From contig CAJJDL010000105.1 of NCBI GenBank assembly GCA_905182935.1, positions 1 to 5,517 on the forward strand: 5,517 nt of DNA. The letters run 5' to 3'. Origin of the DNA: an uncultured Nitrospinaceae bacterium. GTDB taxonomy: Bacteria; Nitrospinota; Nitrospinia; Nitrospinales; VA-1. The position numbers were made by a program, and so were the translations under genes. Positions 1 to 5,096 of this stretch are shown piece after piece; positions within the stretch are counted from its first letter, which is position 1, and each line of letters begins with the position of its first letter. The notes under the pieces were generated by a model, which searched no databases, was not told where the DNA came from, and was given only the letters and a program-made list of their open reading frames with translations.

Positions 1-15
1 ATTTCTGTATCGATT

Positions 16-429
16 TTATTTAACTGTAACAATTACAGTGGACGTGATTGCAGGATTGAAGGGTACATGTCCTCCATTTGCAAAAAGAGTACGGATTACA
101 TGTTTGCCAGAATCCATTTTCAACTCCTTGCATGTGGAGCCATCGCCCATGTGAACATGGTTGGCGTCTTTACCGATTCTTTTACTTAGGTCGGTTGGAA
201 GGTCAACATCAATGAGAATGTGGTGATGCCCTTTGCCCGGATTTATGCCTTTTTTAGCCGGTTGGACTTCTACTCCGTCAACTGCCATGCATACCTTTAC
301 AGGGCTTGAAACAGTAGCTCCAGTTGCAGGTTCCGTTATAACTACTGCACCACCAGCATAAACTGTGGATGAACTAAAAACGAGACACATTGCAGCTAGA
401 ATAAGCCATTTGGTTGAGATGTTTTTCAT
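16..429 (-). CDS. Exported DUF4399-family protein
   Basis: This is a 137-residue protein of unknown function with the DUF4399 signature. Residues 1-25 form a signal peptide: a basic start (MKN..K), a hydrophobic core (WLILAAMCLVF) and an AXA-like cut after VYA, so the mature protein should be periplasmic. The family features are the HHHILID block at 68-74, the HVHMGDG block at 91-97 (family members usually have HFGxGQT there), the GKH at 109-111 and the HVPFNP segment at 121-126. Length is normal for the family. The mature chain holds seven histidines in these blocks and two cysteines (C47, C100) that could form a disulfide. Metal binding is an inference from the histidines; no activity is established that I know of. 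The start is supported by a GGAG on the minus strand (plus 440-443) ten bases before the ATG. It is transcribed away from the Mrp gene. Confidence 0.9.
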   Translation of the reverse strand: MKNISTKWLILAAMCLVFSSSTVYAGGAVVITEPATGATVSSPVKVCMAVDGVEVQPAKKGINPGKGHHHILIDVDLPTDLSKRIGKDANHVHMGDGSTCKELKMDSGKHVIRTLFANGGHVPFNPAITSTVIVTVK

Positions 430-543
430 AAAAATAAAACTCCATTCTAATTTTAATTGTTAAAAAATATTCTTCATTCTAAGAAACCATAAACGTAACC
501 CGATCAAGATTCAAATTAAAACGACCTTGAATGTTTACTTTCT

Positions 544-549
544 ATTATA
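544..549 (-). promoter_or_regulatory. Candidate -10 element for the DUF4399 gene
   Basis: The minus strand reads a perfect TATAAT here, about 115 bases before the DUF4399 start codon. A recognisable -35 is lacking at 17-base spacing (the hexamer there matches only about two of six positions), and no extended -10 TG is present. In DNA this AT-rich a chance match is quite possible. If used, it would give a leader of roughly 108 bases. Confidence 0.35.
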
Positions 550-610
550 GAATACGTGGTTATTAAATTTTATTATTAATAAAAATGTTATTTTTATGGT
601 TTTTCGCATG

Positions 611-637
611 GACTTTAATGAGTCTACCGATAAAGTC
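611..637. repeat. 7-bp inverted repeat, GACTTTA / TAAAGTC
   Basis: GACTTTA at 611-617 is perfectly complementary to TAAAGTC at 631-637 with a 13-base loop. A competing shorter stem (GACT 611-614 with AGTC 621-624) is also possible. The loop and the right arm contain ACCGATAA (626-633), the reverse complement of TTATCGGT, which matches the direct repeat upstream of the LRR gene. It could be an operator or a weak RNA hairpin. No T-run follows, so it is not a standard terminator. Confidence 0.35.
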
Positions 638-760
638 GATTAAGATACATTAATATTTCTTCGTGATTATAAGGTTTGTTCTGTGAGAGCAGAAGAGTAT
701 TTATCTTGACTTCGAAAAGAGAGTTCCATAACCTTAACAAATTCATTTATATTGTTGGCG

Positions 761-787
761 TTGATCAGATATTAGCGTTGGCATAAT
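761..787 (+). promoter_or_regulatory. Candidate extended -10 promoter of the Mrp gene
   Basis: TG at 779-780, one base, then CATAAT at 782-787 makes an extended -10 (five of six matches to TATAAT). TTGATC at 761-766 is a possible -35, but the spacing of 15 is short. Transcription would begin near 794, immediately before the first of two Shine-Dalgarno sequences, giving a leader of only about 38 bases to the Mrp start. Confidence 0.4.
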
Positions 788-795
788 CTATATCT

Positions 796-838
796 GGGAG
801 GTTTGATGGTTTACACAATTCGGAGGTTCAAATGGTAG
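796..838 (+). promoter_or_regulatory. Tandem RBS/start with possible 10-codon leader ORF
   Basis: GGGAGG at 796-801 lies four bases before an ATG at 806. That ATG opens a short frame (MVYTIRRFKW) ending with TAG at 836-838, seven bases into the Mrp gene in another frame. A second site, CGGAGG at 821-826, lies five bases before the Mrp ATG at 832. The two units look alike (GGAGGTTTGATGGTTT and GGAGGTTCAAATGGTAGTT), as if a ribosome-binding segment had been duplicated. Translation of the leader could couple to or compete with Mrp initiation. The arrangement is visible in sequence; any function is inference. Confidence 0.4.
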
Positions 839-1731
839 TTACAGGAGATTGCAGGCTCCTTCATACATGCGAAATGTGTGAATTTAATAACGAGACAGAT
901 TGTAAGGCAGATAAAAACGAACATAACCGCTGGTTGGTTAATAAGCGGATGGGTGATATCAAATTCAAACTTATTGTGGGAAGTAATAAGGGGGGAGTTG
1001 GTAAAAGTACAGTTACTACTAATCTTGCAGTTGCTCTAGCTGCCAAAGGATTTAAAGTAGGGCTAGCTGATGCGGACCTTCATGGGCCTAATATTCCAAA
1101 ACTTTTAAAAGCCGAAAATATTCGCTTGAAATCTACAGATGAAGGAATTGATCCCTATGAAACGAGTAATGGGCTGAAAGTTGCTTCATTAGGATTTTTG
1201 ATTGAAGATCCTAATATGCATATTGCTTGGCGAGATGCGGTAAAGTATGACTTTATTATTGAATTATTAGGTAATATTCAATGGGGAGAGCTTGATTACC
1301 TTTTAATAGACTTGCCCCCAGGAACAGGTAACGAGCAGATCACTATTATTGATTTCATTGGTGATGTAGATGGGGCGGTAATCGTCACTACCCCGCAAGA
1401 ACTTGCATTGCTAGATGCTAGGAAAATGATTTCATTTGCGCGTGACAGTAATGTTCCTATTGTGGGAGTGATAGAAAATATGAGTTACTTTATTTGCGAT
1501 GCTGGAAAGAAGTATCATATCTTTGGTGAGGGGGGTGGTAAAAGGCTGGCAGATGAACTTGTGTTGCCATACTTGGGAGATATTCCTCTTGACGCTGATA
1601 TTGTTGCATATTCTGACCGTGGGGAGCCAGTTGTTACTTCTCAACCAGATTCTCCAGCGGCCAAGGCATTTTTGCAATTAGCCGATAACTGTAATAAGTT
1701 TTTGAACCCAGAGGAAGTAAAAGCCGGTTAA
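832..1731 (+). CDS. mrp: Mrp/NBP35-family P-loop ATPase (Fe-S carrier type)
   Basis: This 299-residue cytosolic P-loop ATPase belongs to the Mrp/ApbC/NBP35 branch of the MinD/ParA superfamily, whose members bind and transfer Fe-S clusters. The deviant Walker A GSNKGGVGKST spans residues 50-60, with signature Lys53 and catalytic Lys58. The switch DADLHGPNIP is at 80-89, the Walker B region LLIDLPPGTGNEQ at 158-169, the TTPQELALLDARK block at 186-198, and the ENMSYF-I-C block at 215-222. Residues 1-30 carry four cysteines (7, 13, 16, 24; C-X5-C-X2-C-X7-C), reminiscent of the N-terminal cluster of NBP35. In contrast, the usual CXXC after ENMSxF is reduced to one cysteine (C222, then D-A-G). Start at 832 is well supported by GGAGG five bases upstream; a later ATG at codon 40 would drop the cysteines and lacks such a site. 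Its Fe-S target is unknown. Confidence 0.93.
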   Translation: MVVTGDCRLLHTCEMCEFNNETDCKADKNEHNRWLVNKRMGDIKFKLIVGSNKGGVGKSTVTTNLAVALAAKGFKVGLADADLHGPNIPKLLKAENIRLKSTDEGIDPYETSNGLKVASLGFLIEDPNMHIAWRDAVKYDFIIELLGNIQWGELDYLLIDLPPGTGNEQITIIDFIGDVDGAVIVTTPQELALLDARKMISFARDSNVPIVGVIENMSYFICDAGKKYHIFGEGGGKRLADELVLPYLGDIPLDADIVAYSDRGEPVVTSQPDSPAAKAFLQLADNCNKFLNPEEVKAG

Positions 1732-1768
1732 AAAAATGGTTATTTATTTTTAGAAAAGGTTTCTTAAA

Positions 1769-1782
1769 ATTACCTAGGTAAT
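1769..1782. repeat. 14-bp perfect palindrome ATTACCTAGGTAAT
   Basis: This perfect 14-base palindrome lies 38 bases after the Mrp stop in the gap before the DsbA-like gene. Its CCTAGG core makes it less trivial than the AT-only palindromes nearby. It has the size and symmetry of a dimeric repressor site. It has no loop and no T-tract, so it is not a terminator. The regulator, if any, is unknown. Confidence 0.4.
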
Positions 1783-1786
1783 AGGC

Positions 1787-1837
1787 TGCCCTCAAGATAA
1801 TATTATTGTGAAGAAATTAGAATTTAAATTCAGGGCA
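1787..1837. repeat. Nested inverted repeats upstream of the DsbA-like gene
   Basis: TGCCCT at 1787-1792 is complementary to AGGGCA at 1832-1837. Between them lie two perfect palindromes, ATAATATTAT (1797-1806) and GAATTTAAATTC (1820-1831), the latter abutting the right arm. The AT-only palindromes could be chance in such DNA; the GC-containing outer arms are less so. A cruciform, RNA structure or operator cluster is possible. I could not identify a convincing promoter in this gap. Confidence 0.3.
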
Positions 1838-1880
1838 CATTTTAGTTAGCAGTTGATATTCTTTAGCCAGAGTTCACTCC

Positions 1881-2972
1881 ATGCACTTTTCTTCAATGCA
1901 GGTAGAAAAAAAAATAAAGGTATCAGCTTTGATAGCCTTTCAGTTAGCGCTTCTATTTTTTCTGGCCTCGCTGATTCATGCCGGATCAACTGATCTCAGT
2001 TACACCAATAATCCAGTTTTGGCTGTTGTTGACGGACAGCCTATTACTCTTGATGACTTAAAGAATGCGCAGATTCAAGATGCTATGGTGCAGTTACACC
2101 AAATGCAGTCTCATGAGTTGAAAGAGCGAGTTATCATGAAATTAGCTAAAAATCATCCTGGACTAAACTTGGAAGGGGATGTTTCTTTGCCTAGTGAAGA
2201 TGATGTTGCTCATTTTTATAATAATACCCCAGGGATCAAAGAGATGGGCACTCTGGAGAAAATGAGAGATGAAATAATAGAATATCTTAAGAAAGTTTTG
2301 CGCAATACCTATATAGATAATCAGTATAAGTTGGCGATTAAAAAAGGCTGGGCTAAAATCTATCTCCAGCCACCCCTGGAGTTTAAGCTTAAAGCTAAAA
2401 TCAATACTGCTAAGCTCTGGTTTAATGAAGACGACAATATAATGCGAAGCGTTTTTTTGTTGGAGTATTCAGACTTTCAATGTCCATTTTGTAAAAGGGT
2501 TCAAGGTACCCTAGATAAATTACGTGAGCATTATAATAAAGAAGTTCAATTTGGTTATAGACATTTTCCTCTGGAATTTCACAAAGAAGCAAGGCTTATG
2601 GCCGAGTCCGTCGAATGTGCCCGAGATCAAGGTAAGTTTTGGGAATTACAAAAAATTTTATATGATAGTGTAGAGAAAATTCCCAAAAAAAATCTTTATA
2701 AGTATGCCAAGAAATCTGGAGTTAAAGATATACGCCGGTTTCAGACCTGTCTTAATGAAAGGAAATATAAAGATAGGGTCCTCAATGATTTGAAAGAGGG
2801 AATGCAGTTGGGTATTCGTGGAACGCCTACTTTTATTTTAGGTGCTTTTGACAAAGATACTCGTGTTGTTCATGGCGAGTTATTGTCTGGAGCAGTATCA
2901 GAAAAAAAGTTCAAAGAAGTTATTGAAAAATATCTTTCCATAGCTCGTGCTGAGGCGAGCCTTGCCCGATAA
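1881..2972 (+). CDS. Exported DsbA-like thioredoxin with SurA-N-like front half
   Basis: This 363-residue protein is probably a periplasmic thiol-disulfide oxidoreductase or isomerase. Residues 15-34 form a hydrophobic signal core ending in IHA, a likely signal peptidase I site; no lipobox cysteine is present. Residues about 46-160 begin with LAVVDGQPITLDDLK and continue as helices, resembling the N-terminal chaperone part of SurA-type peptidyl-prolyl isomerases. Residues about 188-355 are a DsbA/thioredoxin_4 domain: EYSDFQ-CPFC with active cysteines C201 and C204, the YRHFPLEFH strand (226-234), a second pair C246 and C290 that may form a structural disulfide, and the cis-proline loop GIRGTPTF (P316). 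The start is uncertain: neither ATG 1881 nor the in-frame ATG 1896 has a clear ribosome-binding site, and both keep the signal. The next gene begins 8 bases after the stop. The domain order suggests a redox enzyme with its own substrate-binding or dimerisation arm. Confidence 0.9.
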   Translation: MHFSSMQVEKKIKVSALIAFQLALLFFLASLIHAGSTDLSYTNNPVLAVVDGQPITLDDLKNAQIQDAMVQLHQMQSHELKERVIMKLAKNHPGLNLEGDVSLPSEDDVAHFYNNTPGIKEMGTLEKMRDEIIEYLKKVLRNTYIDNQYKLAIKKGWAKIYLQPPLEFKLKAKINTAKLWFNEDDNIMRSVFLLEYSDFQCPFCKRVQGTLDKLREHYNKEVQFGYRHFPLEFHKEARLMAESVECARDQGKFWELQKILYDSVEKIPKKNLYKYAKKSGVKDIRRFQTCLNERKYKDRVLNDLKEGMQLGIRGTPTFILGAFDKDTRVVHGELLSGAVSEKKFKEVIEKYLSIARAEASLAR

Positions 2973-2980
2973 AAGTCCTC

Positions 2981-3577
2981 ATGGTTTTCATGAAGATACC
3001 CTTCTCAAAAGTCTCCGTTTTTATTCCTAGTCCAAGTAAGTGGGGAAGATTTTTTTTTCTTGTGGTGACTGTACTTACTTCATCAATAGCTGATGCAATG
3101 CCACCTTTCCAAAAATTCAATAAAAATTCAGACTCTTTATTTAGTTTTAAGTTAAATGCTATTGTTGATCCAGAAGCTATAAAACCTGGAGATAGGTTTA
3201 CTTTATATCTTAATTTAGAAATAAGTGCAGGTTGGCATATTTATTCGCTTTATGCCAAAGAGAATAAAGAACAATCACTGGCAACTAAAATTATACTTAA
3301 ATCAGATGTGTTTATTCCTAGTGGGCTATGGGAAGAGCCTACTCCTGTTATAGAGTGGGATGGAGCCTTGGAAAAAATTGTTAAGACACATACGCAGGTT
3401 GTAGAATTTCGCCGTTGGTACAAAACTATCGAGCCAATTTCTTCAGGTTTTCATGAAATAAAAGGATCGATAGTAATTCGGGCCTGTAATAATAAAATAT
3501 GCAATTTACCTAGAAAAATTTTATATAAAACACAAATTAAAGTTATAGATGGAGAAAATGTTGACAGCTCGCGATAA
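2981..3577 (+). CDS. Exported stand-alone DsbD alpha-like domain protein
   Basis: This 198-residue protein resembles the N-terminal periplasmic (alpha) domain of the disulfide reductase DsbD, without the transmembrane and C-terminal thioredoxin domains found in full DsbD. A hydrophobic stretch FFFLVVTVLTSSIADA at 24-39 looks like a signal peptide with a long polar front. The domain follows at about 55-190: the GDRFTLYLNLEISAGWHIYS segment (70-89) is typical, and ACNNKIC (168-174) supplies the cysteine pair C169 and C174 expected at the DsbD alpha active site. Its position 8 bases after a DsbA-like gene fits a role in passing reducing equivalents to that protein. A membrane donor (full DsbD, CcdA or ScsB type) must be elsewhere if it is a reductase. 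No strong ribosome-binding site precedes ATG 2981 or the in-frame ATG 2990, so translational coupling is plausible. It could instead be a non-redox binding domain of the same fold. Confidence 0.8.
   Translation: MVFMKIPFSKVSVFIPSPSKWGRFFFLVVTVLTSSIADAMPPFQKFNKNSDSLFSFKLNAIVDPEAIKPGDRFTLYLNLEISAGWHIYSLYAKENKEQSLATKIILKSDVFIPSGLWEEPTPVIEWDGALEKIVKTHTQVVEFRRWYKTIEPISSGFHEIKGSIVIRACNNKICNLPRKILYKTQIKVIDGENVDSSR
3050..3058 (+). repeat. Nine-T homopolymer within signal-peptide codons
   Basis: Nine consecutive T bases encode the phenylalanine stretch of the signal peptide of the DsbD alpha-like gene. Gain or loss of a single T would shift the frame before any mature sequence is made. Such tracts can act as phase-variable switches, but in AT-rich DNA encoding FFF it may be incidental. 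Confidence 0.5.
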
Positions 3578-3612
3578 AGAAGTTGCGGGTTTTTGACGAA
3601 AAAAATAGTCGA

Positions 3613-4899
3613 ATGAAAAATATAAGTAGCCTTGTGAAGGAAAGATTGAAAAAAGAACAGATAGTTTTGCTAGATGCGATTGTGGAAATGGCTTCAATCC
3701 ATAATGTGAGCGTTTATGTAGTAGGTGGTTTTGTGAGAGACTTACTGCTTAATATTGAGAACCTAGACCTTGACCTTGTAGTAGAGGGTAATGGAATAAG
3801 CTTTTCTAAAACTCTAGCAGAGAAATTTTGTGGTAGCACAAAGAGTCACCAAGAATTTGGCACTTCTAAATTGACGTTGCAAGACAAATCACATATTGAT
3901 GTGGCAACAGCAAGGACTGAGTATTATTCCCATTCTGCGGCTTTACCAACAATTGAACCGAGCTCTATTAAACTAGACCTTGCTCGCCGTGACTTCACTG
4001 TAAATAGTATGGCTATTAAATTGGATAAGCAGGGGGTATTTTTTCTGATTGATATTTTTGGCGGTGAAATCGATTTAAAGAATGGTTTTATTAGAATTCT
4101 TCATGATCTTAGTTTTATAGACGACCCATGCCGAATTTTTCGTGCAATTAGATTTGAACAGAGGTTTAACTTTCGTATAGAAGATGATACGAGAGACCTT
4201 ATGTTAAGTGCGATTGAGAACAAATTGATTGATCAGTTGAGCGGTCAACGCGTTATAAATGAAATAAAGCTGATTTTAAATGAATATGATCCCAAAAAGT
4301 GCGTTGATAGAATGCGACAACTTTGTCTACTTCAAACGTTCGCTCCAGAAATTTCAAGTCATGACTTTAACTGGTCTGTCATTGAAAAAATTGACAGCGT
4401 GCTAATTTGGTTGGAGAGGATACTTTCTATGTCGGGACATCCCCCAAAGTGGCGCGTATATTTCCTTGGGCTATTTATCACTATGAAGGGTGTGGCCTTT
4501 GAAAAGTCAGTGAAGCGCCTCCACCTTCCCATTAAAATTAGTAACTGGATACGTTTAGATAGAAAATTTTTTGATGAATCAAAACGCCAATTAGATGAAG
4601 AAAAAGAACTTAAACCCAGCCAAGTTTATGATCTTTTTACGAATTTATCATCTGAAGCGGTAGTTCTATTGCTTGCTACTTGTTTCAGTGAACGAGTATG
4701 TAGTTATGTGGAATTATACTTTAATCAGTATTGTGAATTGGCAAAAATAAAACTCACTGGTGACGATTTGATGAAAATGGGAATGCAACCAGGTCCAACT
4801 TTCAACAATGTTTTTAAAGCCCTGCGCGATGCACGTGTTAATGGGCAAGTTGCGTCTCGCGATGAAGAAGTAATTTTTGTAAGGTCTAATTTTCTATGA
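3613..4899 (+). CDS. Class II tRNA nucleotidyltransferase / poly(A) polymerase-family
   Basis: This enzyme adds nucleotides to RNA 3' ends, most likely CCA or the terminal A of tRNA. The frame opens at TTG 3583, but ATG 3613 is preferred because the extra ten residues look non-coding; neither has a good ribosome-binding site. Counted from 3613 (428 residues): VYVVGGFVRDLLL at 34-46 (motif A), the metal-binding pair in DLD at 52-54, a third carboxylate in HIDVATARTE (D96), an intact flexible-loop region, ARRDFTVNSMA at 124-134 (motif B), the DDP-RIFRAIRF segment at 170-181, and QRVINEIKLIL at 212-222, where the usual motif begins ER. The tail GDDLMKMGMQPGP matches the ending of DHH-CBS-nucleotidyltransferase proteins, yet no DHH or CBS domains lie upstream. 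CCA-adding, A-adding and poly(A) activity cannot be separated by eye, so no symbol is given. It lies 35 bases after the preceding stop, probably in the same operon. Confidence 0.93.
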   Translation: MKNISSLVKERLKKEQIVLLDAIVEMASIHNVSVYVVGGFVRDLLLNIENLDLDLVVEGNGISFSKTLAEKFCGSTKSHQEFGTSKLTLQDKSHIDVATARTEYYSHSAALPTIEPSSIKLDLARRDFTVNSMAIKLDKQGVFFLIDIFGGEIDLKNGFIRILHDLSFIDDPCRIFRAIRFEQRFNFRIEDDTRDLMLSAIENKLIDQLSGQRVINEIKLILNEYDPKKCVDRMRQLCLLQTFAPEISSHDFNWSVIEKIDSVLIWLERILSMSGHPPKWRVYFLGLFITMKGVAFEKSVKRLHLPIKISNWIRLDRKFFDESKRQLDEEKELKPSQVYDLFTNLSSEAVVLLLATCFSERVCSYVELYFNQYCELAKIKLTGDDLMKMGMQPGPTFNNVFKALRDARVNGQVASRDEEVIFVRSNFL

Positions 4900-4970
4900 G
4901 TAGACTTATCTTATACCCGAGAAATTATTGTAATAAGCTGGTTTTATCGGTTAAGAAGACTTTAATTTAA
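4896..4970 (+). CDS. Possible 24-residue ORF overlapping the NTase stop
   Basis: An ATGA overlap joins the nucleotidyltransferase stop to an ATG at 4896 that opens a 24-codon frame ending in TAA (4968-4970). Such overlaps permit termination-reinitiation. The peptide (beginning MSRLILYPRNYCNK) has no recognised motif or signal. It overlaps the direct repeat and inverted-repeat arms described for this gap. Most likely it is chance, or a relic of a lost downstream gene. Confidence 0.15.
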   Translation: MSRLILYPRNYCNKLVLSVKKTLI

Positions 4971-5001
4971 TGCGTTATCGTTTAACACTCAACGCAACCA
5001 G
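4938..5001. repeat. Two adjoining inverted repeats after the NTase gene
   Basis: CTGGTT (4938-4943) pairs with AACCAG (4996-5001), and TGCGTT (4971-4976) pairs with AACGCA (4991-4996). The right arms adjoin, sharing one A. An RNA could therefore fold as an inner 14-base-loop hairpin beneath an outer stem with a 27-base bulge on one side. No T-run follows, so an intrinsic terminator is not supported. It may be a transcript-end structure or coincidence. Confidence 0.3.
4944..4985 (+). repeat. 11-base direct repeat, TTATCGGTTAA / TTATCGTTTAA
   Basis: TTATCGGTTAA (4944-4954) and TTATCGTTTAA (4975-4985) differ at one base and start 31 bases apart, close to three helical turns. They lie about 50-90 bases upstream of the extended -10 of the LRR gene, a usual place for activator sites. 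A related TTATCGGT occurs on the minus strand at 626-633. Regulator unknown; function is inferred from spacing and position only. Confidence 0.4.
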
Positions 5002-5029
5002 AATGGCCCAATTTAGTTTGTATGTTTTA

Positions 5030-5038
5030 TGATATAAT
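5030..5038 (+). promoter_or_regulatory. Extended -10 promoter of the LRR gene
   Basis: TGA followed by a perfect TATAAT (5033-5038) forms a consensus extended -10. The -35 region is weak (TTTAGT at 5012-5017, spacing 15), which extended -10 promoters tolerate. Predicted transcription starts near 5045, giving a leader of about 52 bases before the GTG start. This makes the LRR gene a separate transcription unit from the nucleotidyltransferase. Confidence 0.6.
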
Positions 5039-5096
5039 GTTTTGCATATTGTAAACTAGTATTTAGTCTTTATTATGTAAGAAAGAGAGGAATAAT

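Larger units (their letters stand above)
430..831. other. 402-base divergent intergenic region
   Basis: This gap separates the divergent DUF4399 and Mrp genes and contains no convincing gene. It is strongly AT-rich, especially around 560-600. It holds a minus-facing TATAAT at 544-549, a 7-base inverted repeat (GACTTTA 611-617 with TAAAGTC 631-637), a smaller TTCTG/CAGAA hairpin at 679-694, a TTGACT at 706-711 with only a poor -10 after it, and the extended -10 at 779-787. Two tiny open frames (531-566 and 585-653) have no ribosome-binding site. I see no T-tract terminator, tRNA or recognisable riboswitch. Confidence 0.6.

Noticed and set aside
585..653. 22-codon hydrophobic frame beginning MLFLWFFAWTLM, faintly like CydX-type small membrane peptides
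   Set aside because: There is no Shine-Dalgarno sequence before it, no cytochrome bd genes nearby, and AT-rich DNA readily yields hydrophobic codons.
679..694. TTCTG/CAGAA hairpin as a terminator
   Set aside because: The stem is five base pairs with a six-base loop and is not followed by a T-run.
706..734. TTGACT as a -35 for the Mrp gene
   Set aside because: The -35 is good, but the hexamers at 15-17 base spacing (CATAAC, TAACCT) are poor; the extended -10 at 779-787 is the better candidate.
861..1046. Minus-strand open frame of 61 codons
   Set aside because: It lies entirely within the strongly supported Mrp gene, antisense to the Walker A region, and its protein shows no family motif.
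1432..1681. Open frames on both strands inside the 3' part of the Mrp gene
   Set aside because: Both fall within clear Mrp coding sequence (ENMSYF and following blocks) and have no recognisable domain.
1732..1770. Intrinsic terminator after the Mrp gene
   Set aside because: T-rich runs are present, but only trivial A/T pairing is available and no GC-containing stem precedes them.
2920..3120. Minus-strand open frame of 66 codons across the DsbA-like/DsbD-like junction
   Set aside because: It is antisense to two well-supported genes and shows no motif or ribosome-binding support.
3558..3596. 12-codon frame (MLTARDKEVAGF) bridging the DsbD-like stop and the NTase start
   Set aside because: GGAG lies only three bases before its ATG, too close for good initiation, and the peptide has no features; at most it could aid coupling.
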